Numbered from the stretch's first letter, positions 14,725 to 23,645 are shown. The stretch: 33,534 nt of DNA from Paracoccaceae bacterium (GCA_016938875.1 JAFGTV010000014.1:1-33534); one strand, 5' to 3'. The notes: a model not told the origin generated them from the letters alone. A program made the numbers and translations.

Positions 14725-16971
14725 CTACTCGCCGCGCCGGCGCAGCCAGTCCATCACCGCCGGGCGCACCGATTGCGCGCCGCTGGCGCGGGCGGCGTCG
14801 ATCACCGCGCGGGTTTCGGCCAGGTCGCTTTTGCGCAGCAGGTGCTTGACCGGCCCGATCGAGGCCGGGCGCATCGACAGCGCCTTTAGCCCGATCGCGG
14901 CAAAGCACAGCGCCTCGACCGGGCGCCCGGCATCTTCGCCGCAAAAGGACAGTGGCGTGCCCGTCTCGGTGCAGCGGCGCACGATCTGTTCCAGAAAGGT
15001 CAGAAAGCTGACGTTGAGCGTGTCATAGCGCCGACGCACCCGTTCGTTTTCGCGGTCAGCGGCGAAAAAGAACTGTTTCAGATCGTTGCCGCCGATCGAG
15101 ATGAAATCGGCCTCTTCAAAGAACTGGCGCGGGGCAAAGGCCAGGCTGGGGGTTTCCAGCATGGCGCCCACCTCGACCTTTGCTGGCAGGGTGCGGCCCA
15201 GGCGCTCTTCTCGGTCCAGTTCGCGCATCAGGTGGTCGCGGGCGGCGCGAAACTCGTCGAACTGGGCGACAAAGGGGAACATGACCGACAGGGGCCGCCC
15301 GTCCGCGGCCCGGATCAGCGCCTGAAGCTGCATGCGCATCACGCCGGGCCGGTCCAGTCCCACCCGGATCGCGCGCCAGCCCAGGGCCGGGTTCGGTTCG
15401 TCCTGGGGCTTCATGTAGGACAACACCTTGTCGGACCCGATATCAAGGGTACGAAACACCACGCGCTTGCCCTGGGCGGCATCCATGACGCGGGCATAAA
15501 GGGCGGCCAATTCGTTGCGCCGTGGCACCTTGGAGCGGACGAGGAACTGCAACTCGGTGCGGAACAGGCCCACCGCCTCGGCGCCGGAACTGTCCAGCGA
15601 GGGCAGGTCGGCCATCAGCCCGGCATTCATTTGCAGCGTGATACGGTTGCCGCATAGCGTCAGCGCCGGTTCCTTGCGGATCGAGGCATAGCGCTTGAGC
15701 GCCTTGGCCTGCATCGCGACCTTGTCGCGAAAGGCGGCGGCGACGGTTTCCTCGGGGCGCAGGTGCACGATGCCCTGTTCCCCGTCCAGCAGGATCGGAT
15801 CGCCGTTCAGCGCCTCGGTGGTGATGCGCCCGGCATGGATGACCAGCGGGATCGCCAGCGCGCGGGCCACGATGGCCGCATGGCTGCCGACGGATCCCTC
15901 TTCCAGCACGATGCCGCGCAAGGACCGGCCGTAATCCAACAGTTCGCCCGGGCCGATGTTGCGCGCGATCAGGATCGGATCGGCGGGCCGCTCGGCGCCG
16001 GTATGTTCGCCCTGGCCGGTCAGGATGCGCAGCAGGCGGTTGGACAGGTCGTCCAGATCGTGCAACCGCTCGCGCAGATAGGGGTCGGGCACGGTTTGCA
16101 TCCGTGCGCGGGCCGAGGATTGTTCCTTTTCCACCGCGGCCTCGGCCGACAGGCCGCGGCCGATATCCTCTTCCATGCGGCGTTTCCAGCCGCGGGAATT
16201 GGCGAACATGCGGTAGGCTTCCAGCACCTGCATCTGGTCCTTGTCGCCGCCGGGGGCCGAATTCAGCATCTCGTCCACGGTGACGCGCAGCCGGTCCACG
16301 GCCTCGTCCAGGCGGGCCAGTTCGCGCTCGGGGTCGTCGGCAATGGGGTTGGTGATGACGACGCGGGGCTCGTGCAGCCAGACATGGCCGATCGCCACGC
16401 CCTCTTGGCCGACGGTGCCCTGGAACATGACCGGGCGCTGGTGCAGCGCCGACAGCGCCTCGCCCTCGCCGACAAAGGCGCCCAGTTCGGTCATCTCGGC
16501 CAGCACCATGGCGACCACTTCCAGGGCGTAAACCTCGTCGTCGGAATATTGCCGGCCCTGCTTGGACTGGACGACCAGAACGCCCAGCCGTTCACCCAGC
16601 CGCTGGATCGGCACCCCGAGGAAGGAGGAGAAAATTTCCTCTCCGGTTTCGGGCATGTAGCGAAAGCCGCGTTCCTGGGGGGCGTTGCCGGTGTTCACGG
16701 GCCGTGCGCTCTTGGCGACGCGGCCGACCAGGCCCTCGCCCACGCGCAGGCGGGTCTGGTGGACGGATTCGGGTTTCAGGCCCTCGGTCGCGCACAGCTC
16801 CATCGTGTCGGCATCGCGAAACAGGTAGATAGAGCACACATCGGTGCCCATCTGCGCGGCGATGATCGTCGTGATACGGTCAAGCCGTTCCTGACCCGCG
16901 CCGGGCTCGGCGAGGGTTTCACGCAGGCGAACGAGCAGCCTGCGGCTGGCGCTTTCGGTTTGCTCGGGCAT
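14725..16971 (-). CDS. ptsP: Phosphoenolpyruvate-protein phosphotransferase PtsP (enzyme I-Ntr)
   Basis: First component of the nitrogen-related phosphotransfer system, passing phosphate from PEP to NPr. The 748-residue protein has an N-terminal GAF domain (about 25-160), an enzyme I N-terminal helical region, the phosphohistidine domain with H364 in EGSVGSHAAIVARALAIP, and the PEP-binding barrel (FRTELQFL, VVFRTLDIGSDK, SIGGNDLKQFFFAADREN, SFCGEDAG). The GAF domain distinguishes it from sugar enzyme I. It follows lysC with 11 bases between, so the two are probably co-transcribed; this pairing is common in Rhodobacterales. NPr and EIIA-Ntr are not in the window. Confidence 0.96.
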   Translation of the reverse strand: MPEQTESASRRLLVRLRETLAEPGAGQERLDRITTIIAAQMGTDVCSIYLFRDADTMELCATEGLKPESVHQTRLRVGEGLVGRVAKSARPVNTGNAPQERGFRYMPETGEEIFSSFLGVPIQRLGERLGVLVVQSKQGRQYSDDEVYALEVVAMVLAEMTELGAFVGEGEALSALHQRPVMFQGTVGQEGVAIGHVWLHEPRVVITNPIADDPERELARLDEAVDRLRVTVDEMLNSAPGGDKDQMQVLEAYRMFANSRGWKRRMEEDIGRGLSAEAAVEKEQSSARARMQTVPDPYLRERLHDLDDLSNRLLRILTGQGEHTGAERPADPILIARNIGPGELLDYGRSLRGIVLEEGSVGSHAAIVARALAIPLVIHAGRITTEALNGDPILLDGEQGIVHLRPEETVAAAFRDKVAMQAKALKRYASIRKEPALTLCGNRITLQMNAGLMADLPSLDSSGAEAVGLFRTELQFLVRSKVPRRNELAALYARVMDAAQGKRVVFRTLDIGSDKVLSYMKPQDEPNPALGWRAIRVGLDRPGVMRMQLQALIRAADGRPLSVMFPFVAQFDEFRAARDHLMRELDREERLGRTLPAKVEVGAMLETPSLAFAPRQFFEEADFISIGGNDLKQFFFAADRENERVRRRYDTLNVSFLTFLEQIVRRCTETGTPLSFCGEDAGRPVEALCFAAIGLKALSMRPASIGPVKHLLRKSDLAETRAVIDAARASGAQSVRPAVMDWLRRRGE

Positions 16972-16982
16972 TTGCCCCCGTG

Positions 16983-18221
16983 TCAGGCTGCGTTGTCCAA
17001 TTCGAACGCATCATGGAGTGCCTGCACCGCAAGTTCCATATATTTCCGGTCGATGAGGACGGAAATCTTGATCTCCGAGGTTGTGATGACCTTGATGTTG
17101 ATCCCTTCGCGCGAGAGCGCGTCGAACATCGTCGAGGCCACGCCGGCATGGCTGCGCATGCCGATCCCCACGACAGAGATCTTTGCCACATCGGTGTCGG
17201 CCACCAGATCGTGGAAATCAATCTCGCCAGAGGTGCGGGCATCCTCCATCGCCTTTTGGGCGCGGGCGACCTGGTTGACCGGGCACGAAAAGGTCATGTC
17301 GGTGCGCCCCTCTTCGGAAATGTTCTGCACGATCATGTCCACGTTCACCCCGGCCTTGGCCAGCGGGCCAAAGATGGCGGCGGCGATGCCGGGGCGGTCG
17401 GCGACCGAGATCAGCGTCATCTTCGCCTCGTCGCGCTGATAGGCGACGCCCGAGACCACATTCTGTTCCATGATTTCCTCCTCGTCGCAGACCAGCGTGC
17501 CGGATGTCTCATCCGTTTCTTCAAAGCTGGACAGAACCCGCAGCTTGACCTTGTAGCGCATCGCCAGCTCGACCGAGCGGGTTTGCAGCACTTTCGCGCC
17601 CAAGCTGGCCAGCTCCAGCATTTCCTCGAACGCGATCTTGTCCAGCTTGCGCGCCTTGTCCTCGATCCGCGGGTCGGTGGTATAGACCCCGTCCACATCG
17701 GTGTAGATATCGCAGCGCACCGCATCGAACGCCGCGGCAAAGGCCACGGCGGTGGTGTCCGATCCCCCGCGCCCCAGGGTAGTGATCCGTCCCTCGGGGC
17801 TGATCCCCTGAAAGCCGGCAACGACGGCCACGCGCATGCCCTCGGCGAACTTGGCGTCGATATTGGCGCGCGGGATCTCTTCGATCCGGGCGGCGGAATG
17901 GGCGCTGGTGGTCATCAGCGGCACCTGCCAACCCTGCCAGCTGCGCGCCGGCACGTCCATTTCCTGAAGTGTCAGCGCCATCAACCCGGCGGTCACGTTT
18001 TCGCCCGAACTGACCACCGCATCGTATTCACGCGCATCGAACAGCGGAGAGGTCTCTTCGACCCAGCCGACCAGTTCATTGGTGCGCCCCGACATGGCCG
18101 AAACGATGACGATCACGTCATGGCCACGCGCGACCTCGCGCTTCACCTTTTGGGCGGCGTTGCGAATCCGCGCCAGGTCGGCCACCGAGGTGCCCCCGAA
18201 TTTCATCACAAGAACCGGCAT
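16983..18221 (-). CDS. lysC: Aspartokinase
   Basis: Phosphorylates aspartate in the first step of lysine, threonine and methionine synthesis. The 412-residue length, and the absence of a fused homoserine dehydrogenase, match the LysC type of many alphaproteobacteria. The kinase domain starts MPVLVMKFGGTSVAD (K7 to S12) and contains GRGGSDTTAVAFA and YTDVDGVYTTDPR. Two ACT domains occupy about residues 265-412, with SVADRPGIAAAIFGPLA and KISVVGIGMRSHAGVASTMF, so feedback inhibition by lysine and/or threonine is likely (family knowledge). The ATG at 18221 is chosen because it gives the usual N-terminus. ptsP follows after 11 bases. Confidence 0.97.
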   Translation of the reverse strand: MPVLVMKFGGTSVADLARIRNAAQKVKREVARGHDVIVIVSAMSGRTNELVGWVEETSPLFDAREYDAVVSSGENVTAGLMALTLQEMDVPARSWQGWQVPLMTTSAHSAARIEEIPRANIDAKFAEGMRVAVVAGFQGISPEGRITTLGRGGSDTTAVAFAAAFDAVRCDIYTDVDGVYTTDPRIEDKARKLDKIAFEEMLELASLGAKVLQTRSVELAMRYKVKLRVLSSFEETDETSGTLVCDEEEIMEQNVVSGVAYQRDEAKMTLISVADRPGIAAAIFGPLAKAGVNVDMIVQNISEEGRTDMTFSCPVNQVARAQKAMEDARTSGEIDFHDLVADTDVAKISVVGIGMRSHAGVASTMFDALSREGINIKVITTSEIKISVLIDRKYMELAVQALHDAFELDNAA

Positions 18222-18286
18222 GATCGGCCTATCCGCCCCGTTTTCATCCGCGCCTGCTGTAGGCGAAGGGCGGGCCAAGGGCAAGA

Positions 18287-18952
18287 TCAATAGGGGTGAG
18301 GCCGACCGTCCCACGTCTCGAAACAGCCGGTGGTTTCCAGGCTCAGCGCGTCGAACCGGGCGCGCAGGCCGGTCGCGGCCTCGTCAACGCCGATCTCGGC
18401 GGCGGTGCCGCCCATGTCCGTGCGCACCCAGCCGGGGTGATAGATCCCGACGGCGATCCCCAAGGGTTTGAGGTCCACCGCCAGGTTGCGCCCCAGGTTC
18501 AGCGCCGCCGCCTTGGACGCGCGATAGATATACGATCCCCCCGGCGCCCGTTCCTGCGAGGCCATCTGCGACGAGATGATCGCGACCTTGGGCGCCTCGG
18601 CCAGGCGCAGGTTGGGCAACAGGGCCTGCACCGTCAGGAACACGCCGGTGACATTGGCGGCGAACATCTGCGCCCACATCGCCGGGGGATAGCCGGTTTC
18701 CAGCGACTCATGCTTGTCCAGGTATTGCCCGGCATTGCACACGATCAGCCCGATCGGTTGGCCCACCAGCTTTGCCGCCAGCGCCCGGTGCGCCCGCACG
18801 TCGGTGACATCCAGCGACTGCCAGCGCGCGCCGGGAATGCGCGGCGCGTCATCCGCGCGGGTGGTGCCGATGGGATCGGCACCCAGTTCGGCGTAATCCC
18901 TCAGCAGGCGCAGACCGATGCCGCGGTTGGCGCCGGTGATCAGCGGGGACAT
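18287..18952 (-). CDS. Short-chain dehydrogenase/reductase
   Basis: NAD(P)-dependent oxidoreductase of 221 residues. The cofactor motif TGANRGIG is at 6-13, the structural NAG motif in IVCNAGQ follows, then the active-site serine region IISSQMAS and the catalytic Y-x-x-x-K in YRASKAA, followed by PGWVRTDMGG. This resembles C-factor-like SDRs. Substrate unknown. It lies 11-12 bases after the DUF1178 gene and 65 bases before lysC on the same strand, so it may be part of a longer transcript. Confidence 0.9.
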   Translation of the reverse strand: MSPLITGANRGIGLRLLRDYAELGADPIGTTRADDAPRIPGARWQSLDVTDVRAHRALAAKLVGQPIGLIVCNAGQYLDKHESLETGYPPAMWAQMFAANVTGVFLTVQALLPNLRLAEAPKVAIISSQMASQERAPGGSYIYRASKAAALNLGRNLAVDLKPLGIAVGIYHPGWVRTDMGGTAAEIGVDEAATGLRARFDALSLETTGCFETWDGRPHPY

Positions 18953-18964
18953 GGGCGCGCTCCT

Positions 18965-19423
18965 TCAGTTCGTCTTGCGTCCGGGGACAAAGGGCAGGGG
19001 GGTGATGGGAATGCCCTCTTCGATCAGCTTCCTGGCCTCGTCCAGGCGGGCCTCGCCGTGGATCGGACGCTCTGGGGTCAGGCCGGCATGCATCTCGCGC
19101 GCCTCCTGGGCAAAGCGCGGTCCGACATAATCGGAATGTTCCTCGACCTTGCGCCGCAGCGCGGCCAAGGCCTGTTCGGCGGGGCCCGTAGGGGTCGTCA
19201 GCGGGCCGGTCGCCTTGGGCGCCGCGGGGGTGGGGGCATCGGGGGGCGTGTCGGGCTTGTCGGTGCTGACACTGGGCGCCATCAGCCCCTTTTGCACGCG
19301 CGTTCCACCACAGACCGCGCAGGACACCATCCCCGCAGCCCGCAGGGTTTCAAAAGCCTCTGCCGAGTGGAACCAACTTTCGAAACGGTGCCCCTCGGCG
19401 CAGTTGAGCGTATACCGGATCAT
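18965..19423 (-). CDS. DUF1178 family protein
   Basis: Protein of 152 residues starting MIRYTLNCAEGHRFESWF, a DUF1178 hallmark. C8/H12 and C35-x-x-C38 look like a small zinc-ribbon. A proline/threonine-rich linker (about 55-85) is followed by the conserved EEHSDYVGPRFAQEAREMH and the C-terminal EGIPITPLPFVP. Function is unknown. The start at 19423 is chosen as the only one giving this N-terminus. In related genomes the family often sits near glutaredoxin, nitrilase-like and lysC-ptsP genes (from memory); here an SDR gene follows directly. Confidence 0.92.
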   Translation of the reverse strand: MIRYTLNCAEGHRFESWFHSAEAFETLRAAGMVSCAVCGGTRVQKGLMAPSVSTDKPDTPPDAPTPAAPKATGPLTTPTGPAEQALAALRRKVEEHSDYVGPRFAQEAREMHAGLTPERPIHGEARLDEARKLIEEGIPITPLPFVPGRKTN

Positions 19424-19490
19424 GCCCGCGCCTTGCCGTGAAACATTCACAAATAGATAGCGCTTGCGCGGACGAATGCAACGGGCGCGC

Positions 19491-19518
19491 TTGACCCGGC
19501 GGGTGCGGGAGATACCTC
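19491..19518 (+). promoter_or_regulatory. Possible promoter of the glutathione peroxidase gene
   Basis: TTGACC (19491-19496) and TACCTC (19513-19518) are separated by 16 bases in the 135-base divergent spacer between the DUF1178 gene and gpx. The -35 match is good and the -10 match is poor. Confidence 0.25.
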
Positions 19519-19558
19519 TGTCCCAGGGCGGCTTGTCCCGCAGCAAAAAGGTGTAGAG

Positions 19559-20086
19559 ATGCGTATCGTGATTGCCCTGACCGCCGTTTTCCTGGCGTTT
19601 GCCCCCGCCGCCGTCCGGGCTGAAAACGGGTTCCGCTTTGCCTCTATCGACGGGGGCGAGATTGCGCTGGACGACTACCTGGGACACCCGGTTCTGGTGG
19701 TCAACACCGCCTCGGAATGCGGATTCACCCCGCAATACGAGGGGCTTCAGGTGCTTTACGAACGCTATGGGCCGCAGGGTCTGGTGGTGCTGGCGGTGCC
19801 CTCGGACGATTTCCGGCAAGAGTTGTCGAGCGAGGCGAAGGTCAAGGAGTTCTGCGAGGTCAACTTTGGCCTGACGATCCCGATGACCGAGATCACCCAT
19901 GTCAAAGGGCCCAAGATGCACCCGTTCTATCGCTGGCTGTTCGACACACGCGGGTTCAAGCCCAGCTGGAACTTCAACAAGGTTCTGCTGGGCCCGGATG
20001 GCAAGGTTGTGGAAACCTGGGGGTCATTCACCAAGCCCACCGACGCCAAGCTAACCCGCCGGATCGAGGCGCTGCTGTCCAGTTAG
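19559..20086 (+). CDS. Exported glutathione peroxidase-family protein
   Basis: Thiol peroxidase of 175 residues. Residues 1-21 form a signal peptide (IVIALTAVFLAFAPAAVRA), so it acts in the periplasm. The peroxidatic cysteine is C54 in NTASECGFTPQYEGL; it is cysteine, not selenocysteine. WNFNKVLLGPDG supplies the conserved Trp and Asn of the catalytic tetrad. At the site of the tetrad glutamine (usually in FPCNQF) this protein has VPSDDF, so D84 appears to replace Gln. AAAGG lies just before the ATG. The electron donor is more likely thioredoxin-like than glutathione in the periplasm (inference). Divergent from the DUF1178 gene. Confidence 0.9.
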   Translation: MRIVIALTAVFLAFAPAAVRAENGFRFASIDGGEIALDDYLGHPVLVVNTASECGFTPQYEGLQVLYERYGPQGLVVLAVPSDDFRQELSSEAKVKEFCEVNFGLTIPMTEITHVKGPKMHPFYRWLFDTRGFKPSWNFNKVLLGPDGKVVETWGSFTKPTDAKLTRRIEALLSS

Positions 20087-20216
20087 GGCGCAAACGGCCT
20101 TTCCGAATCGAACATTCCGGGCAGAAGTTCGACTGATCGTGTCTGCCATAGGTTGATCAAGTAACCCCATTATTCCATTGCAATATACAGACGCCTGAAG
20201 GGCGGCCAGATATGCA

Positions 20217-20236
20217 TGCAACCTTGACGGGTTGCA
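20217..20236. repeat. Inverted repeat in the gpx-thpR spacer
   Basis: TGCAACC and GGTTGCA flank TTGACG, forming a perfect seven-base dyad in the AT-richer 238-base spacer between the peroxidase and ThpR genes. No T-run follows, so a binding site or leader hairpin is as likely as a terminator. I see no gene in this spacer. Confidence 0.35.
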
Positions 20237-20324
20237 ACATTTCGGCGGTTGGACGTGATCCTGCTCTGGCCGGGCTCCACCCGCGGCCTTGCGCGGGATA
20301 TCGCGCTTGCTTCAAGCTGGCCAG

Positions 20325-20891
20325 ATGATCCGTGCCTTTGTCGCCATACCCCTGCCAGAGGGGATCGTCGCCGCGTTGGGCCAAGTTCAGGCGACCCTGC
20401 CGGTGGCGCGCGTGGTGCCTGCCGAGAACCTGCACCTGACAGTGGTGTTCCTGGGCGAGGTTGACGATGCGCTGTTGGAGGAGGTTCATTTGGCGTTTTG
20501 CGCGCTGCGGGCCGAGGCGTTCGCACTGACGCTGGACGGGCTGGGGATGTTCGGCGGGGCGACGCCGCGTCTGGTGCATGCAGGCCTGGCCGACAGTGCC
20601 CCGCTGCGCCATTTGCACGCCCGGCTGGAACAGGCCGCCCGTTCTGCGGGGGTCGAGATCGCGCATCGCCGCTATGTGCCCCATGTCACGCTGGCCTATC
20701 TCAACCCCAGGAAAACCGATCTTCCCCGGCTGGAACGCGCGGTGGCGGCGGGCGCGGGGTTCCGGGCGGGCCCGTTTACGGTGACGGGGTTTTCCCTTTA
20801 CCAATCCGATTTGGGCAGGCACGGCGCGCGCTATGGCGAGTTGGCCCATTATCCGCTGAACGCTTCGCCGAATCCCCTTGATGCTCCATGA
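20325..20891 (+). CDS. thpR: RNA 2',3'-cyclic phosphodiesterase (LigT/2'-5' RNA ligase family)
   Basis: Protein of 188 residues in the 2H phosphoesterase family. Both catalytic H-x-T-x motifs are present: H37-L-T-V40 and H120-V-T-L123. The opening MIRAFVAIPLPEGIV and the GRHGARYGELAHYPL end are typical of ThpR. Bacterial members hydrolyse 2',3'-cyclic phosphate on RNA and can ligate 2'-5' in vitro. The ATG at 20325 gives the standard N-terminus. A 160-residue gene follows after six bases, so the two are probably co-transcribed. Confidence 0.92.
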   Translation: MIRAFVAIPLPEGIVAALGQVQATLPVARVVPAENLHLTVVFLGEVDDALLEEVHLAFCALRAEAFALTLDGLGMFGGATPRLVHAGLADSAPLRHLHARLEQAARSAGVEIAHRRYVPHVTLAYLNPRKTDLPRLERAVAAGAGFRAGPFTVTGFSLYQSDLGRHGARYGELAHYPLNASPNPLDAP

Positions 20892-20897
20892 TAGGCT

Positions 20898-21380
20898 ATG
20901 GATTGGACCATTGAACCCAACCAGGGGCTGGGCCCCTTGCACCTGGGGATGACGCAAGCGCAGGTCGCCGCGCTGCCCGTGATGGGACGGGCAGGGCATG
21001 TTTATCGTGGCTCTGGCGGGCGGGTGATGGAGTATCGCGGCCCCAACCTGCCGCTATGCGAGTATCACGGCGGGGTGCTGTGCAGGATCGGCACGGGGCG
21101 GCACGTGGACGGGGTGCGCTTTGCCGGGGTGGACCTTTATGCCGCGCGACCGCTGGCGGTGCTGCGTCTGCTGGAGGCGCGCCTGGGCGCGCTGACCCTG
21201 TGCCAGGAACAGGTGTTCGTCATGGCGGCGGGTCTGTGCCTGGACGGGTTTTATGACCCGCTCGACCATTCGATCTTTGATCCCGCCGCAGAATATCACG
21301 ACGAGCGGGGCGTGACGCTGTTCGCCCCCGCGGCCTGTGGCCCCGCCGAGGAGGGTCACGAGGCCCTGAGCTTTCTCTAG
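20898..21380 (+). CDS. Hypothetical 160-residue protein
   Basis: I do not recognise the family with certainty. The N-terminus has GLGPLHLGMTQAQV, a hairpin-helix motif seen in many small uncharacterised bacterial proteins. There are five cysteines (54, 62, 102, 114, 147) and no signal peptide or membrane segment, so it is probably cytoplasmic. The protein looks compact and mixed alpha/beta. It follows thpR by six bases and its stop shares the CTAG at 21377-21380 with the stop of the convergent dehydratase-like gene. Codon use is like the neighbours, supporting a real gene. Confidence 0.75.
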   Translation: MDWTIEPNQGLGPLHLGMTQAQVAALPVMGRAGHVYRGSGGRVMEYRGPNLPLCEYHGGVLCRIGTGRHVDGVRFAGVDLYAARPLAVLRLLEARLGALTLCQEQVFVMAAGLCLDGFYDPLDHSIFDPAAEYHDERGVTLFAPAACGPAEEGHEALSFL

Positions 21381-22357
21381 ACCGTGGGCACGCCGCCGGC
21401 CATCACCTGGACGAACCAGTCGGTGTCGATATTGCCGCCGCACAGGATCACGCCCACACGCTTGCCGGCCATCATCGCGCGTTCCGACATCAATGCGGCC
21501 AGCGGGGCCGCGCCTGCGCCTTCGGCCAGATTGTGGGTGGCGCGAAAATAAAGGCGGATCGCCTCGGCCACCTCGTCATCGGATACCGCGATGATCCGTT
21601 CGGCGCCGCGGGCATAGATGTCGAACGCCTCGGGCACCGGCACGCGCACGGCCATCCCATCGGCAAAGGTGCGCGCGGTTTCGGTTTCCACCAGGTCATT
21701 GGCCGCCATCGAGCGCAGCACGCAATCGGCGTTTTCCGACACCACCCCGACGATCTTTGTGCGCAGCCCCAGCGCGTCGCGCGCTGCGATCGTGCCGCAG
21801 ATCCCCGAGCCGCAGCCGATCGGCACATAGACCGTGTCCAGATCGGGTTGGGCGGTGAACAGTTCCAGCGCATAGGTGGCCACGCCGCGCACCAGTTCGC
21901 GGTGAAAGGGCGGGACGGGGAACAGCCCCTCGGCCTCGGCCACGCGCATCGCCTCGGCGCGGGCGATGTCGAAATCGGCACCATGCACGACCAGATCGGC
22001 GCCAAAGGCACGCATCGCGGCGTTCTTTTCGACCGAGTTGCCCTCGGGGACATAGACACGGGCGGTCAGGCCGGCGGCGCGCGCGGCCAGCGCCTGGCCT
22101 TGGCCGTGATTGCCGCGGGTGGCGGTCACGATGCCGGGGCAATCGGGCTGGGTGCGTTTCAGCCAGTCGATAAAGGTATAGGCGCCGCGCACCTTGAATG
22201 CGCCGGTGGGGGTGTGGTTTTCATGCTTGACCCAGACCTCGCAGCCCAGGTCCTGGGCCAGCAGGGGCCAGGCGTATTGCGGCGTCGGCAACATGCGCTC
22301 GTGGACCAGATGGGACGCGGCCTCCAGCTCGTCCAGCGTGAACAGCGGCTCAGTCAT
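21377..22357 (-). CDS. Threonine/serine dehydratase-like PLP enzyme
   Basis: Fold-type II PLP enzyme of 326 residues, most like catabolic threonine/serine dehydratases. Seen in order: VKHENHTPTGAFKVRGAY, with the PLP lysine in TGAFK; ATRGNHGQGQALAA, the asparagine loop; VPIGCGSGICG, the tetraglycine-like phosphate site; and the C-terminal GVILCGGNID. It lacks the C-terminal regulatory ACT domain of biosynthetic IlvA, so it should not respond to isoleucine (family knowledge). Substrate could also be hydroxy-aspartate or another beta-hydroxy amino acid. The ATG at 22357 has GAGGAGA upstream and lies inside the end of waaA (eight-base overlap), so translation is probably coupled. Confidence 0.87.
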   Translation of the reverse strand: MTEPLFTLDELEAASHLVHERMLPTPQYAWPLLAQDLGCEVWVKHENHTPTGAFKVRGAYTFIDWLKRTQPDCPGIVTATRGNHGQGQALAARAAGLTARVYVPEGNSVEKNAAMRAFGADLVVHGADFDIARAEAMRVAEAEGLFPVPPFHRELVRGVATYALELFTAQPDLDTVYVPIGCGSGICGTIAARDALGLRTKIVGVVSENADCVLRSMAANDLVETETARTFADGMAVRVPVPEAFDIYARGAERIIAVSDDEVAEAIRLYFRATHNLAEGAGAAPLAALMSERAMMAGKRVGVILCGGNIDTDWFVQVMAGGVPTV

Positions 22358-23645
22358 CAATGGTCTCCTCATCCGGGGCGGGGGTGGCAAGGGCGGGTTC
22401 GCCGATCAGCAGGGCCAGGGCGGCCAGCAGCGGGTCCAGCCCCGCGCCATGGCTGCGCATCCGGTCGATCACACGGGTGGCAATGTCGGACATCCGGGCC
22501 TGCGCGCCGGCATCCAGATCCAGCAGCGCCTGGGTCAATGCCTCGGCGTCGGCAACCGGACGGGCGCCGCCGGCAGCATCGAGTGCACCGTAAATATCGG
22601 TGAAATTCGCCACATGGGGCCCGTGCAGGATCGCGGTGCCATGGGCGGCGGGTTCATAGGGGGTATGCCCACCCCGATCCACCAGCGAGCCACCGACAAA
22701 ACCAAGCCCGGCCAGATCGTACCACAGCGCCATCTCGCCCATGGTGTCTGCCAGATAGACCGGCGTGGCGCCATCGGGCCCCTCGCCGGCCGAGCGGGTG
22801 GCGTGGGTCAGCCCGGCACGGGTGATCGCGGCGGCGATTTCGGACGCGCGGCGGGGATGGCGCGGCGCCAGGATCAGCCGCAGATCGGGGCGTGTGCGCC
22901 GCGCCTGGGCAAAGCCGCGCAGGATCACCGCCTCTTCGCCCTCGTGGGTCGAGGCCGCCAGCAGCGTAGAGGCGCGGGGAAAGAGCGGGGCCAGGCGTGC
23001 CAGTTCGGCGGGATCGGCGCTGCCGGTGGGGGAGGTGCCGGATTTCAGGTCCACCACCGGCCCGATCCGCGTTTCGTCATAGCCCAGTTCGACGAACCGC
23101 GCGCGCGAGGCCGCATCCTGCGCCGAAAGATAGCCGATTGCCGCCAGCGCGGGCCGGACCAGCCCGGGCAGACGCTGCCAGCGCGCCGCACTGCGTTGCG
23201 ACATCCGCGCGCCCAGCAGCGCGACGGGGCGGTCCATCCGCGCCATCTCGGCCAGGCGGTTGGGCCACAGCTCGCTTTCGATCAGGATCAGCGCGTCGGG
23301 CAGCCAGGCGCCCATGAACCGGCGCAGCGTCAGGCGATAATCCAGCGGGGCAAGGCGAACCTCGACACGGTCCATCCCCCAGCCCTGCACCAGTGCGCGG
23401 CCCGTGGTGGTGTTGCAGGTGACGATCATGCGGGCCTGCGGCAGGCGGGCCAGAATGCGTTGGATCAGCCCCCGCGCCGAGGTCAGCTCTCCGTTCGAGG
23501 CCGCGTGCAGCCAGATCACGGTACCGCGCCGCACGGCGCCGGGGCCGTTGCCGCCCAACCGCTCGTCCGCCTCGTCGCGCCGCAGCGCAAGGCGCAGCGC
23601 AAAGACCGGCGCGGCAAGGGTCAGAAGCAGGCGATAGGGTGTCAC
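22350..23645 (-). CDS. waaA: 3-deoxy-D-manno-octulosonic acid (Kdo) transferase
   Basis: Inner-membrane-associated GT30 glycosyltransferase that adds Kdo to the lipid A precursor. The 431-residue protein has a short hydrophobic N-terminal anchor (about 4-20), then WLHAASNGE with the probable catalytic base E53, LIESELWPN, STHEGEE, LAPRHPRR and FVGGSLVDRGGHTPYEPAA, all family marks. How many Kdo units it adds cannot be told. It is followed by, and overlaps, a dehydratase-like gene with no obvious link to lipopolysaccharide. Presence of waaA confirms a Gram-negative cell. No other lipid A gene is adjacent. Confidence 0.95.
   Translation of the reverse strand: MTPYRLLLTLAAPVFALRLALRRDEADERLGGNGPGAVRRGTVIWLHAASNGELTSARGLIQRILARLPQARMIVTCNTTTGRALVQGWGMDRVEVRLAPLDYRLTLRRFMGAWLPDALILIESELWPNRLAEMARMDRPVALLGARMSQRSAARWQRLPGLVRPALAAIGYLSAQDAASRARFVELGYDETRIGPVVDLKSGTSPTGSADPAELARLAPLFPRASTLLAASTHEGEEAVILRGFAQARRTRPDLRLILAPRHPRRASEIAAAITRAGLTHATRSAGEGPDGATPVYLADTMGEMALWYDLAGLGFVGGSLVDRGGHTPYEPAAHGTAILHGPHVANFTDIYGALDAAGGARPVADAEALTQALLDLDAGAQARMSDIATRVIDRMRSHGAGLDPLLAALALLIGEPALATPAPDEETIDD

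Noticed and set aside
20153-20160. TTGATCAA resembling an FNR box
   Set aside because: The two halves touch with no four-base spacer, so it is not an FNR-type site; it is also far from a clear promoter.
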